This document shows, piece after piece, positions 1-9,500 of a stretch of 64,000 nucleotides of DNA; position 1 is the first letter of the stretch, and every line of letters begins with the position of its first letter. The stretch covers positions 1 to 64,000 of the forward strand of contig JAKPGJ010000007.1 of NCBI GenBank assembly GCA_029550965.1. The letters are read 5' to 3'. Source of the stretch: Bacillota bacterium (GTDB lineage: Bacteria > Bacillota > Clostridia > Oscillospirales > CAG-382). The position numbers and the translations under genes are program-made. The notes beneath the pieces are model-generated. The model saw nothing but the letters and a program-made list of their open reading frames with translations, was not told where the DNA came from and ran no database searches.

Positions 1-145
1 TGAATGAACTTCCTCGTAAGCATCTTGGATACCGGACACCAACAGAACTATTTGATGAGTTTTTGGATCAGGTGTATTCGATTGCCAAAGTACAGGTAAC
101 TTAATTCTATTAGTGTTCAATTTGAAATTGCAATTTTAGAACAAA
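1..145 (+). mobile_element. IS30-family transposase, C-terminal end (cut by window start)
   Basis: A frame open from base 3 to the TAA at 102-104 gives 33 residues containing LPRKHLGYRTPTELF. This matches the conserved C-terminal end of IS30-family transposases (RPRKxLGYxTPxExF), DDE enzymes that move small insertion sequences. The AT-rich bases from about 105 to 145, including GTGTTCAATTTGAAATTGCA, sit where the right terminal inverted repeat should be, but the left end lies outside the window so this cannot be confirmed. Whether the element is intact is unknown. Confidence 0.75.
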
Positions 146-185
146 ATATTTTGACATAATTTTATCCAATACAGGCGGTGCGGGT

Positions 186-608
186 ATGGATATTTGCGAA
201 TTAAAGCATAAATTAAGACAATTAAGGCGGCTGGAGCAGCGGATACGGTTCGGCGTTGAAATTCAACGAAAGGGAATCCTGATCTTCGAAAGCTTTTTTG
301 ATTTGGGAAATTCAAACTGCTGCGACGCGAAGTACGATTTGAAACGCTTATCCGAAATGAGCCGCGAAGAATACCGGAATGTGATGAACGAATATTGGAC
401 GTGCGTTTATAACGAACTGTTTAAAGATAAAGCCATTCGCGCAGCCGGAATTCTAAAATTTGATTTGCCGTACGACGCCGACGAGCAAACCATTAAGAAA
501 CGCTTTCGCGAACTGGCGAAACTGTATCATCCGGATGCCGGCGGAGATGCGGAGCAGTTTTTGGACCTGATGGATACATATAAAAGTCTGATGCGAAAGA
601 AGAAATAA
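186..608 (+). CDS. J-domain protein, C-terminal J domain
   Basis: A 140-residue soluble protein whose last 50 residues form a short DnaJ-like J domain. Helix II is FRELAKLYHPDAGGDAEQF, with the diagnostic HPD at residues 115-117 that stimulates the DnaK ATPase. The N-terminal 85 residues are basic and charged, with no domain I recognise. There is no Gly/Phe region or zinc domain, so it is a type III-like J protein, perhaps steering DnaK to one client. The ribosome binding site is weak (GCGGTGCGGG before ATG). It lies directly downstream of an IS30 remnant and is followed by its own terminator. Confidence 0.7.
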   Translation: MDICELKHKLRQLRRLEQRIRFGVEIQRKGILIFESFFDLGNSNCCDAKYDLKRLSEMSREEYRNVMNEYWTCVYNELFKDKAIRAAGILKFDLPYDADEQTIKKRFRELAKLYHPDAGGDAEQFLDLMDTYKSLMRKKK

Positions 609-646
609 AAATGACCTGCTTTTTTTAGCAAGTCATTTCGTTTTTT
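608..646 (+). terminator. Intrinsic terminator after the J-domain gene
   Basis: AATGACCTGC (610-619) pairs with GCAAGTCATT (628-637) with one mismatch, followed by TCGTTTTTT. It begins at the stop codon of the J-domain gene. Confidence 0.75.
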
Positions 647-695
647 AGATTCCCAAACGAGTAAGTGTATTTCGTTTTTTAGATTTCCGAACGAG
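637..695. repeat. Two-copy 25-bp direct repeat
   Basis: Bases 637-661 and 671-695 are near-identical 25-mers that start TTCGTTTTTTAGATT and end ACGAG, differing at two positions and offset by 34 bases. The first copy includes the T-run of the terminator, so a tandem duplication may have created a second T-rich tail. Confidence 0.65.
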
Positions 696-733
696 CAGGG
701 ATATCTGGAAACAAGCGTCCGCGCGGCCCTATA

Positions 734-765
734 CTATTATACAAAATGCAAATTTTGTATAATAG
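734..765. repeat. Perfect 14-bp inverted repeat with GCAA tetraloop
   Basis: CTATTATACAAAAT (734-747), loop GCAA (748-751), ATTTTGTATAATAG (752-765). The loop is of the stable GNRA type when transcribed. Flanking CCCTATA and AATAGGGG extend the symmetry imperfectly outward. It lies between two convergent genes and lacks a T-run, so it could be a transcript-end hairpin or the remnant of a small palindromic mobile repeat. Confidence 0.7.
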
Positions 766-844
766 AATAGGGGCGCCGAAAAGCGGATAACGCCTGCGAA
801 CCGGCTATTATCCGCGCGTCCGTTTAACAGTCTTTTCATAGGTT

Positions 845-1588
845 CTACTCGGCTTCCGAAACCGGCAAAAGTCCGCCGTAATCATACAGCGGTTCGCTTG
901 ACAGCGAATAAAGCTCCACGCCGTAGTTCCGGCAGAAATCCTTGATGTTCGCATATGCGCTAAACTGCTCGATATTTCCTGTGAACACCAGCAAATCCTT
1001 CGATACCTTTCCAGCGCAGCCGCCGATGAATCCGTTGCTGTAGCCGTTTAACTGTATGCCGCTTCCGTCCACATACAGACAATCAAACTTTAATTCCGAT
1101 AGCTTTTTATAGATAGATTTGTCGCTTGTTATAAACGCGTTTTCCTGAACCAGCACGACCGAGCATTTCGCGTAGCCCTGCTTAAACGACACGAACGAAA
1201 AGCTCGAAAGTTCTTCGATATTCTCGTACATGCCGACGTTAACAAAGCCGCAGAATATGGTTTTTTCGACAACAAAACTGTTAAAAATACAGTCCGCCGG
1301 ATATTTGTTCCCGATATGGTGCTTCACTTCTGTTAACAAATTGTTCATATTTATATTTCCCGGGAAATAATCGTTGTCAAACTCCGCCATCCATTTTCCG
1401 GGCATATAGTTAAAAAGAAGAATATCCGGATGATACGCCAGCTCGGATTTTAAACGCCTGCTTTTTCCGAGCTTCACAGGCTCTACGCCCAGCAAAATTA
1501 GCTCATCACAGATATTCTGCGGCAAAATCGAAGAAACAAACATTTTATTTACTTTTCCTGACGGAAGATTGGGAGTGCAGTATTTCAT
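845..1588 (-). CDS. DUF6873 (GME-fold) family protein
   Basis: A 247-residue soluble protein of unknown function. The C-terminal YDYGGLLPVSEAE and the glycine-rich NGFIGGCAGKVSKDLLVF region match what I know of the DUF6873 family, predicted to adopt the guanidino-group-modifying-enzyme fold. I cannot identify a complete catalytic Cys/His/Asp set by eye, so activity on arginine-like substrates is only a possibility. There is no signal peptide or membrane segment. It is convergent with the J-domain gene. Spacing from the nearest purine-rich site (CCAGAGG) to ATG is long, so expression may be low or the start imprecise. Confidence 0.6.
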   Translation of the reverse strand: MKYCTPNLPSGKVNKMFVSSILPQNICDELILLGVEPVKLGKSRRLKSELAYHPDILLFNYMPGKWMAEFDNDYFPGNINMNNLLTEVKHHIGNKYPADCIFNSFVVEKTIFCGFVNVGMYENIEELSSFSFVSFKQGYAKCSVVLVQENAFITSDKSIYKKLSELKFDCLYVDGSGIQLNGYSNGFIGGCAGKVSKDLLVFTGNIEQFSAYANIKDFCRNYGVELYSLSSEPLYDYGGLLPVSEAE

Positions 1589-1681
1589 AAGACTTATAAA
1601 AAACCTCTGGCATTAATTAGCATGTAAAAATGTGAATAATATGTAAATCGCGGTTTATATTAAGGTCTGAGGTGGATAAAT

Positions 1682-1870
1682 ATGCTTATTGCCTGTACGG
1701 AAAAATGCGTTCATCAGCAGGACGGTTTGTGCACAAAAACCGACTGCGCGCCCCAGACCGAATTTATCAGCGGAAACATTAGCTGTCCGCATTTTGAGCC
1801 GGTGAAAACCGACGCGATAAGCGTAAAAACTAAATCCCCAACAGTTTCAGAAGATCAAAAACGCTTCTGA
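1682..1870 (+). CDS. Small Cys-rich protein
   Basis: A 62-residue protein with a good ribosome binding site (GAGGTGG, 8 bases before ATG). Five cysteines lie in the first 40 residues: CTEKC, GLC, DC and SCPHF. The pattern of C-x3-C, a DGxC step and a closing CPHF resembles small clostridial metal-binding proteins that are often given unrelated automatic names. A mononuclear metal or redox site is plausible but not shown. The tail is hydrophilic. Its 3' end overlaps the convergent radA 3' end by 41 bases, so the two transcripts are antisense there. Confidence 0.6.
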   Translation: MLIACTEKCVHQQDGLCTKTDCAPQTEFISGNISCPHFEPVKTDAISVKTKSPTVSEDQKRF

Positions 1871-3212
1871 CCGGTATGAATTCAACGCCGGAATACTTCC
1901 CTTTGCACTTCCCAACCGCTTTGAACGGAAGCGCAATCTGCGTAAACCCAAGCCTTGCGGCCTCGTTGATTCTCTGCTCGATGCCGAACACGCTCCGGAT
2001 TTCGCCTGACAAGCCTACCTCGCCGATGACCATCAGGTTTTCCGGAACCGGCGCGTCCTTGAGCGAGGAAATCAACGCAAGCGATGCCGCCGCGTCGCAG
2101 GAAGTGTCGTCGGCCTTCAAACCGCCCGCGACGTTGATATAAATGTCCTGCGTAGAGAACCGCAGACCCAGCCGCTTTTCCAAAACCGCCAACAGCAGCG
2201 AAAGGCGGTTGTAGTCGAAGCCGGAAGCCATTCTGCGCGGCGACGGAAAGACGGTCGGCGTAGACAGCGCCTGAATATCCGAGATAATCGGCCGCGTGCC
2301 CTCTAAAATACACACAGCGCAGTTCCCCGAAACACCCTTCGGTCTTTGCTCGAGCATCAGTTCCGATGGGTTTTCTATTTCCCGCAGGCCTGCGTCGCCC
2401 ATTTCAAAGACGCCGATTTCGTTCGTGGAGCCGTAGCGGTTTTTCACCGCGCGGAGAATGCGGTATGTCTGCTGCTTGTCCCCTTCGAAATAAAGAACGG
2501 CGTCGACCATGTGTTCGAGCACTTTCGGACCGGCAACGGCGCCGTCCTTGTTGACATGGCCGACCAGTATTATAGAAATCCCGCTTTCTTTCGCGATATT
2601 GATAAGATGGAGCGCGCTCTGCTTCACCTGCGTGACCGTTCCCGGCGCGGACGGATAATCCTCGTCGAACATGGTTTGAATCGAATCGACGATTGCAACG
2701 GCGGGGTTGACGGCCTTGATTTCTGCGATGATTCTGCCGATATTGGTTTCGTTCAGCACGAAAAGCCGCTCGCTGTCCACCCCTACCCTGTCCGCGCGTA
2801 GTTTTATCTGCGAGACAGACTCCTCGCCGGTTACATATAAAAGCGTCGCGGACGCGTCGATCGACTGGCACAACTGCAAAAGCAGCGTGGACTTTCCGAT
2901 GCCCGGTTCGCCCGAAATGAGCACCACCGAGCCTTCCACAAGCCCGCCGCCCAGCACTCTGTCCAGCTCGCCGATGCCCGTGCTGATGCGCAGGTTGTTC
3001 GAATATGTAATGTCGCGAATTTTAAAAGCCTTGCTGCTTTCGGCGGGAGCAAAGCTTTTTACCTTATTCTGTTTGATTCCTTTTGCCGGCTGCGGAATCT
3101 GTTCCTGCTCCTCAAGCGTGTTCCATTCGCCGCATTCGGGACATCTGCCGAACCATTTTGAGGTGATATTTCCGCAGTTTGTGCATAGAAAGCTGCTCTT
3201 CATTTTAAACAT
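1830..3212 (-). CDS. radA: DNA repair protein RadA
   Basis: A 460-residue RadA/Sms: a RecA-like ATPase that promotes branch migration and processing of recombination intermediates. It has an N-terminal C4 zinc finger (CTNCG...CPECG, residues 10-27), Walker A GEPGIGKST (101-109), the RadA-specific KNRYGS motif (257-262) and a Lon-protease-like C-terminal domain with GEVGLSGEIRSV. The length is normal. The ATG at 3212 overlaps the promoter-less junction with cwlD 12 bases upstream, with a weak AGAAAG site. An in-frame ATG three codons later is possible. The cwlD-radA pair probably forms one transcript. Confidence 0.96.
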   Translation of the reverse strand: MFKMKSSFLCTNCGNITSKWFGRCPECGEWNTLEEQEQIPQPAKGIKQNKVKSFAPAESSKAFKIRDITYSNNLRISTGIGELDRVLGGGLVEGSVVLISGEPGIGKSTLLLQLCQSIDASATLLYVTGEESVSQIKLRADRVGVDSERLFVLNETNIGRIIAEIKAVNPAVAIVDSIQTMFDEDYPSAPGTVTQVKQSALHLINIAKESGISIILVGHVNKDGAVAGPKVLEHMVDAVLYFEGDKQQTYRILRAVKNRYGSTNEIGVFEMGDAGLREIENPSELMLEQRPKGVSGNCAVCILEGTRPIISDIQALSTPTVFPSPRRMASGFDYNRLSLLLAVLEKRLGLRFSTQDIYINVAGGLKADDTSCDAAASLALISSLKDAPVPENLMVIGEVGLSGEIRSVFGIEQRINEAARLGFTQIALPFKAVGKCKGKYSGVEFIPVRSVFDLLKLLGI

Positions 3213-3224
3213 CCGTATCTTTCT

Positions 3225-4019
3225 TTATTTTTCTTTCATCGCGAGAAACTCGGTCACGCCGCAGTATATGGTAAATGCCAGCTTATCCTGAAAATCGCTG
3301 TTGCTTAAATTCGCCGCGTCCGTCGGATTGGACAGGAACCCGCATTCCACGAGCACCGCCGGCACCTGCGTCCGGTGCAGAATGAATATCATGCCCGATT
3401 CCGGCTTGATTTCTCTTTTGTTTTCCGGCATCAGCATTTTCGTTTTGTTCTGCACGCACAACGCGAACCTTTGCGACAGCGGGTTGTTTTCCGAATAGAA
3501 GGTCTGCAGCCCGTGCACTTCTTCCATTGGGAATTTGTTCATATGAATACCGATATAAACGCAGTTGTCGTAACTCTCGATTAACTTCAGCCGGTTGCGC
3601 ACGTCATAGAACTTCTTCGAGTATTCCTCGCCCTCGCCGTACAGGGCGGTGTCCGTCTTTCTGGTAATGACGACGTTATACCCGGACAGGGAGAGCAGGT
3701 CGTACAGTTTCAAGGCAACCTGAAGGTTCAGGTCTTTTTCCAGAAGCCCGTTCGCGACGGCGCCCGGGTCCTCTCCGCCGTGACCGGGATCGACAATGAT
3801 GGTAAGCGGCTGATAGTTGTTGCCGATTACCTCTTTTATCCGGTTCTCGGCTTTCTGCGCCTGCAGGAAGGTGTCGTACCCGACCGAAGTAAAAATCGAC
3901 GCGACGCAATAGAAAAGTATGATAAAAGCCACGAGGAGGCAAAGTATAAACATACTTTTCCGTACGTCTTTAAAATAATTCTTTTTCTTCGGAAGAGAAA
4001 TTCCGCCTACGTTTTGCAT
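3225..4019 (-). CDS. cwlD: N-acetylmuramoyl-L-alanine amidase, CwlD-like
   Basis: A 264-residue zinc amidase (Amidase_3) with one N-terminal membrane anchor (about residues 22-45), placing the enzyme outside the membrane. Motifs seen: VDPGHGGEDPGA (zinc His), LLEKDLNLQVA (zinc Glu), YIGIHMNKFP (second His) and LVECGFLSNP (catalytic Glu). The spacing and the ITRKTDTALYGEGEEYSKKF segment fit B. subtilis CwlD, which acts with PdaA to make muramic delta-lactam in the spore cortex. This suggests a sporulating ancestry, although general wall-hydrolase roles cannot be excluded. It lies 12 bases upstream of radA. Confidence 0.85.
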   Translation of the reverse strand: MQNVGGISLPKKKNYFKDVRKSMFILCLLVAFIILFYCVASIFTSVGYDTFLQAQKAENRIKEVIGNNYQPLTIIVDPGHGGEDPGAVANGLLEKDLNLQVALKLYDLLSLSGYNVVITRKTDTALYGEGEEYSKKFYDVRNRLKLIESYDNCVYIGIHMNKFPMEEVHGLQTFYSENNPLSQRFALCVQNKTKMLMPENKREIKPESGMIFILHRTQVPAVLVECGFLSNPTDAANLSNSDFQDKLAFTIYCGVTEFLAMKEK

Positions 4020-4096
4020 ATATTCCTACACACCCTTTTTTGCTGTCGTTTGACTGTTGTTTTACAGCCTGGTACATAGGAATATATGAATCGATT

Positions 4097-4690
4097 TTAC
4101 TTTTTATTCTTTTTTTGGTCGTCAGGTTTTCTTTGATTTACCGGAATACCGAGAATTTTACGAATCGGCATGTCTTTGAGCCCTAAATAATAGCCAAGCG
4201 TCGTCGCGGTCAATACCGGCGCAAACGAAAGGATAAACAATACCGGATCCGTCAGGTGTTCGGCTAAAAGCCAGAAGAACCCGTTATAAGAGCCGTGCAG
4301 GAGGAAGATATATACGAATTTTATGATCGAGAAAAACACCGCCGCGTTGCAAAAATACGCAACCATCGCGATAACGGCAAACAGAAGGGTCGGCGCGTAG
4401 GCCAACAACCCGATTATGAGACCCTCCCACTTGTTCGGCTGAAACGCGTCGTGATTTCGAACCGAATCCTCGAAACCTTTTGTAAACATGATGTCATATT
4501 GCAAAAACACGAAAAAGCCGATGGAAAACACGATAGAGCCGATTACCAGCCCCGTATTACCAGTGGCGATCGCCGCTAAGCTCAAAATCACGCCGAAAAC
4601 GCTCATCGTCACCTGGTTTACCCAGAACTTGAATATATACTTGGAATATTTCACATATAAATTGAAAAACTTCTTCATCGTATCGACCAT
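4097..4690 (-). CDS. Polytopic membrane protein, unknown
   Basis: A 197-residue protein with about five hydrophobic helices (roughly residues 25-43, 46-65, 90-112, 118-140, 150-172) and a lysine-rich tail ending QKKNKK, which is likely cytoplasmic. I do not recognise the family. The conserved-looking NPxKWEGLIIG-like and LGLKDMPIRKILGIP segments could help in a profile search. It lies upstream of cwlD-radA on the same strand with a 77-base gap. No strong ribosome binding site is visible at either of the two possible ATG starts (codons 1 and 5). Confidence 0.5.
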   Translation of the reverse strand: MVDTMKKFFNLYVKYSKYIFKFWVNQVTMSVFGVILSLAAIATGNTGLVIGSIVFSIGFFVFLQYDIMFTKGFEDSVRNHDAFQPNKWEGLIIGLLAYAPTLLFAVIAMVAYFCNAAVFFSIIKFVYIFLLHGSYNGFFWLLAEHLTDPVLFILSFAPVLTATTLGYYLGLKDMPIRKILGIPVNQRKPDDQKKNKK

Positions 4691-4859
4691 GCAGGAAAGC
4701 CGAAATAGCCGGCCCGCACCTTCCTTTTTTAAATTTTCGCTTATATCATTGCCTTTTTATAATTTTACATTCCAAAACACTTATTTTCAATAGAAAAAAA
4801 GTAAATAATGCCAAAAAACACTGAAAAATGTCTCATTCGTACGGACTAATGCAGTATAA

Positions 4860-4890
4860 AAACAAAAATGGCGCAGCTTTCGCAGCGCCT
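4860..4890 (-). terminator. Terminator after the TM2-domain gene
   Basis: Read on the minus strand: GGCGCTGC, GAAA tetraloop, GCTGCGCC (4870-4889), then an ATTTTTGTTTTT tail. The stem has one T-T mismatch. It lies just past the stop of the 4906-5241 gene. The remaining bases up to 4690 are AT-rich and show no gene. Confidence 0.8.
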
Positions 4891-4905
4891 TGTTATGTTT
4901 AACGT

Positions 4906-5241
4906 TTAGATGATTGTCATTACTTTTTGGAAGTTAAGCTCTCTTGTTTTATTGGATATTGTAAACCAATCGACGATGGTTAGAATACCGCAAACGCCGG
5001 CAGTAAGCAACTTTAAAACGCCCATTCCGGTATCGCCGATCATAAAACGGTCTACTCCAAGAGATCCAACGAATATGAAAATCAGAAGGATTGTTGTAGG
5101 ATCCTTTAAATCCGCAGCGTTTACAAGATTGAGTTTTGATTCATCGGCTGACAGTAATTTTTCCTTCAGAAACATTATTTTTTCTGCTGGGAAAAACTTC
5201 TGGTTTGTCATAATGTACATGTCAACTTTTTGTGCGTCCAT
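4906..5241 (-). CDS. TM2-domain membrane protein
   Basis: A 111-residue protein with a TM2 domain in its second half: DPTTILLIFIFVGSLGVDRF and then TGMGVLKLLTAGVCGILTIVDW, two helices joined by a short GxDRFYIG-like turn. The N-terminal half is hydrophilic. TM2 proteins are of unknown function in bacteria and are commonly found beside DUF2752 genes, as here. A strong ribosome binding site (AGGAGG) precedes the ATG. Located in the cytoplasmic membrane. Confidence 0.85.
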   Translation of the reverse strand: MDAQKVDMYIMTNQKFFPAEKIMFLKEKLLSADESKLNLVNAADLKDPTTILLIFIFVGSLGVDRFMIGDTGMGVLKLLTAGVCGILTIVDWFTISNKTRELNFQKVMTII

Positions 5242-5331
5242 TTTTGTCCTCCTAATTGTTTTCTTAAGAGTAACATTTTGTATTCATTTTGTCAATATGT
5301 GATATTATATTTTTTTAAATTTTTACCCTTT

Positions 5332-5670
5332 TTAAATAACGCCAATATATAATCGATAAAAATATACAAGAAACACCATAATTCCAATAAAAACTACACA
5401 TATATTTAATATATTTTTGTGTTTAGGAAACAATTTTTTATGTATTCCAAAAAAGATTGCCGCGACCAACGGAATCGACATGGGATACAAATGGAAAGAA
5501 TCCGCGATTCTTCCCGTCAGCAAATAAATAATCGACCTTGTAACCCCGCATGTCGGGCAGTTAATGCCTGTTGTATAGCGAATCGGACATCCGATTCCCG
5601 AGAAGTGTAAAATTGAGATGTACAAAATGAGTATCAGAAAAATAAAAATATGCGTTCGAAATATCTTCAT
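5332..5670 (-). CDS. DUF2752-family membrane protein
   Basis: A 112-residue protein with three hydrophobic segments. The signature INCPTCGVTRSIIYLL (residues 34-49) is the CPxCGxTR motif of DUF2752, a small membrane family of unknown function frequently adjacent to TM2 proteins. The start at 5670 has only a weak GGTAAG site. It probably shares a transcript with the TM2 gene 90 bases downstream. Confidence 0.8.
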   Translation of the reverse strand: MKIFRTHIFIFLILILYISILHFSGIGCPIRYTTGINCPTCGVTRSIIYLLTGRIADSFHLYPMSIPLVAAIFFGIHKKLFPKHKNILNICVVFIGIMVFLVYFYRLYIGVI

Positions 5671-5754
5671 AGCTTACCGAAAAAGTACGTAGTTTTATCA
5701 TATTTTGCTTAATATTATCATTATGTCTGTAAAAATGCAATACTATAATCAAAA

Positions 5755-5785
5755 ATAAAAAGTCCAGTTTTGCTGGACTTTTCAT
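5755..5785. terminator. Terminator of the cohesin-fold/phosphoesterase operon
   Basis: AAAAGTCCAG, loop CAAAA, CTGGACTTTTT on the minus strand (stem arms 5761-5767 and 5773-5779). A-rich and T-rich flanks on both sides make it usable in either direction. Confidence 0.85.
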
Positions 5786-5798
5786 TATATAATTATTT

Positions 5799-6512
5799 TT
5801 ATACCGATTTTTTAATATGCCTGCCGATGAAAACCGCGCCAACGACGACGATCAGCACCGCGATAACACCGATAGCGGTTTTCAGCACGATATTGATATC
5901 GAAGTTGATTTTTTTCTCTTTTGCGATGTCGACATTCGTAATTTCTGCGCCGTCAAAATTGATTTTTATCTCCAGCGTGTTGCAGGAAACGAACTGATTG
6001 CCGTCGTCCATGACATCGGTATCGTCAATGCGCAGAACCGTGCCGTCGGCCGCTTCCGAAAGCACCTCAAAGGTAATATCCGTATAAAGGATGCCGTCCT
6101 CGGTAATGCCTTTGCCGGTTTCTTTCTCCGAATACATAAACGCGACATACAGATACAACTCGTCCGGATTGTCCTCGCTTGGCTTCGGCGCCGCGATTTC
6201 CTCAAAGCCGTCGCCCCAGGCTTCGGGCTTGTTGGTATTCCATTCAACCAGCCTTAGGCAAGTGCTGTCAAAGTACAGTTTGAACTGCGCAAGGATTAAA
6301 CCCTCTTCGGTCTGAATGTTGTTTACCGTGACCCGGACTTTAAATACATCGCCGACTTTCAGCGTCGAATAGTCCGCCGTCGCGGAAAACTCGGCGCTCA
6401 ACGCGCTTGCCGGAAGAACCGTCGCGCTCAACAGCACGATAGACACCATCAGAAAAACGAAAACCTTTTTGCTTTTCAACTTCGATATCCTCTTTCTAAT
6501 CCTTTTTCGCAT
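5799..6512 (-). CDS. Membrane-anchored cohesin-fold surface protein
   Basis: A 237-residue protein with a basic N-terminus and signal peptide ending near LPASALSA (about residue 40), a beta-rich extracellular domain of about 150 residues, and a C-terminal helix (about 208-228) followed by GRHIKKSV. The extracellular part resembles the cohesin/carbohydrate-binding-like fold: STLKVGDVFKVRVTVNNI, ILAQFKLYFDSTCLRLVEW, ILYTDITFEVL. Its start overlaps the end of the upstream phosphoesterase gene by 17 bases, indicating an operon and a possible surface complex. No dockerin was noticed in that partner. The cohesin assignment is by pattern only. Confidence 0.65.
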   Translation of the reverse strand: MRKRIRKRISKLKSKKVFVFLMVSIVLLSATVLPASALSAEFSATADYSTLKVGDVFKVRVTVNNIQTEEGLILAQFKLYFDSTCLRLVEWNTNKPEAWGDGFEEIAAPKPSEDNPDELYLYVAFMYSEKETGKGITEDGILYTDITFEVLSEAADGTVLRIDDTDVMDDGNQFVSCNTLEIKINFDGAEITNVDIAKEKKINFDINIVLKTAIGVIAVLIVVVGAVFIGRHIKKSV

Positions 6513-9500
6513 TCTTCCTGCGGCGCGCCGCCGAGATAGCCGCCGCCGCGACGCCGGAGAGAATCGTAAGCCCTATAATGCCCCAAAGAATAATCGAATT
6601 GTAGTCGGCTCCCGGCAGAATATCGACTTCTTCATTGTAGTAAGTCGCTCTGGCGGCCGCATCCTTCTTTGCGAAGCGCGCGTAAACGGTTAATCCGCCT
6701 TTCTGCATTTTTGCTGGGAACTCTACCTTCTCGCCGTTCTCTTTATCGGTAAACCAGCCTTCAAAGAGATAGCCGTTCTTTACCGGAGACGCGATGGGGG
6801 CAATTTCGCTGCCTTCCAGATAATCGACCGCGTATTCGGTTTTGTCGTCGATGACGAACTTGACGCTCTCGCCCAGCGACTTGCCGATGAAGAAGTAGTC
6901 GAAAACGACCGGGCTTTCAGAAGTCGCGGCGACAAAGGAAACGCTGGTGATGGTCACGTCGCCGCTGATTTTATCTTTGAACAAGCCGAGCGGAATATAA
7001 CCCTGCCAGGTTCCCTGAATGTCGCTGGGAATATAATATTTCTCATAACCGAACAGCTCGTATAACCCCTGCGAGAAGTTCAGGTTTGTGCCGTTGCTAA
7101 AGTTTACAAGCAGGTTCCACTTCGTATTCGGGTCTGCCGTAACGCCGAAATACAGCCGGTCGTACTCGTCAATATTGATGTTCTTTCCGATCGGAAGCGT
7201 CGTGTTGACCCATGTCGAAGCGCCGGACGCGGTAAATTTCAGCACGTATTTTCCGTCTTCCATATAAGTCGGAATATAATCCCGAGAACCCGAAGCGTGC
7301 GTCGTGGGCTGCGATTGAGAAGGCATCAGGTTCAGCCCTGCCTTGACAAGCTCGGAGGAAGGAACCGCGTTGGTTTCCCCGCGCCGCAGCGTGGGCGCGA
7401 CGCCGCTCATTCCGGTAACGACATAACGCTCGAACTCTATGGCATAATCATGCGGGTCTGCAAAAACAGGATACGAAACCGATTTGCTCTTCAGCGCTAA
7501 AATCTCGGTCGTGTGCTGGATGTCGCCCTGCGTGATTACGGCGAACATGCCGTCTTTGCCGGATAGGCTGATTTTATCCTTGCCAAATATACCCTCGTCC
7601 TTGATGTTGACGCCGACCGAGAAATCGATGGTCCGAATCGAGCGCACGGCAGGAATCAAATCGAGGTCGTAAACGAAGGAATCGACGTAAGAAGGATAGA
7701 AATTATATTTGTCCGCGGTCGGCGAATAGGTGGTCGCGATGACCTGACCGGCTTCGTTGAAGGTCAGCAGCCTGATGAATCCCTCGCCGTCGCAGGTCAT
7801 GCCGTTCTCGACGTGCTGGGGCGGAACGCCGAGCTCTGCGAACTGGTAGTCCGCCAGAATTTCGAGAACATATCTGTCGCTGCCCTCAACCTGACGCAGC
7901 TGATTTGCAGCGCCCGCGTTGTGACCGCAGAGAATCATTTTTACGTTTTTGTTGGGAACAACGATTTTATCCCAGACAACTTTCGCGCGGTCGCCGGAGT
8001 ACGCGCCCGACGGAAGGATATACTCGTGGGTGCAGATAACCGCGTTGCGCTCGGGATAAGCCTGCAGTACCGCGTTCGCCCAGTCAATCGTGCTCTGTTC
8101 CGCTTCTTTATAGCAGCCTAAATACAGGAACAGAAAATCATATCTGCCTAAGGTAATCAGGTCGAAGTGATTGGTGTTGTCGTCCTGATTGCCGCCGTAC
8201 CATTCGAAGTTTTTATATCTGTCCGCGCCGAAATACTTTTTATAATAGCTGTAATCGGCTTCGGTATGCTTAATGTCGTGGTTTCCGGTGACGACGCCGT
8301 TCGGAACGTTCGCCTTGTCCAGAATACTCTGCGCGTCGGAAGCGACTTTGTACTGCGCGTGCGCGACCGCGTCGCCGACGTTGGTCTGGTCAACCAGGTC
8401 GCCGGTGTGCACGACGTAGCCGATGTTGCCCGCGATATACTCGTCTTTCGCGTAGTTCATGATTTTAGTATAGACGTGGTTCAGGTCCTCGTACCGCGAA
8501 TAATACTGCGTATCGCTGACCCACAGCAGCGTGTCGCTGCCGTTGGAATAGACGTAAGGCGAGGCTTTGATGCGCATTTTTCCGTCTTTTGCGTAGGTCT
8601 CGATCGGAACTCTGATCGAAACGCTCACGCTGCTGTCGGTGCGGGCAAGCGTGTCCCAGCAGTTGTTCTGATAGTTCCAGCCCTGAATCAGAATGTCTTC
8701 GCCGTTTCCGGTTTCGCCCTTGTAAGATATAATCGCGTCGCCGGACTTGCCGGAAACGTCAATCACGAACGCCTGATACGGCAACGTGTTTCCGACCGAT
8801 TCAGTAACGATATTGGCTCTTTCGCTGAAAGCGGTCAGCACTTCGTCCGACGAGCGCAAATCCTTCATGAAAAACTCGCCGAGCCGGTTATAATACATAT
8901 TGATTCTGCTGATCAAATCAACCGAATAAATCTGCGCGGTCGCGTCGTCCGGAATCGTCAGCTGCGCAGTGCCGTTCTTCTTGGTCAGCGTATAATTCGG
9001 GACGGTCTGCTTAACGCTAAAATGCACCAGTTTTGACGATTTGTTTCCGACCGCGTCGGTTGCGGTGACATAAAGCGTGTGCGCGCCTTCGCTGAACGAC
9101 TTTAAGGAAATGCTCGTGCCTTTAACGGCTTTTCCGTCCACTTCCGCCGAAAAGGTTACCTTCAGCCTGTCGTTCGCGCTGAAGCTGATGGTGTTGTTGT
9201 TGGCGATGGTTTCGCCGTTCTTAAACGAGAACGTGATTTCCGGAGCGGTGTTGTCGACCCGGATGGTATGCGTATCGACGAGCTGGTCGCTCTTGTACAG
9301 TTCGACCTTATACTCCCCGTCCGCCAGCTGCGTGGTATCAATCGAGAAATAGCGAATATTCTCAGACGGTTTGTTCAGGATATATCCGATATAAATCGGC
9401 ACGTTCGGCGTAGAGCCGCCGAGATTGGTTTGGCTGTTCCACCCGTCGCCTACCGACTGATTCGGAACATACGACGCCTCGACCGCCTTCACCTCGTCGC

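Noticed and set aside
5561-5842. 93-codon minus-strand frame across the DUF2752 upstream region
   Set aside because: Runs through the terminator at 5755-5785 and overlaps two better-supported genes.
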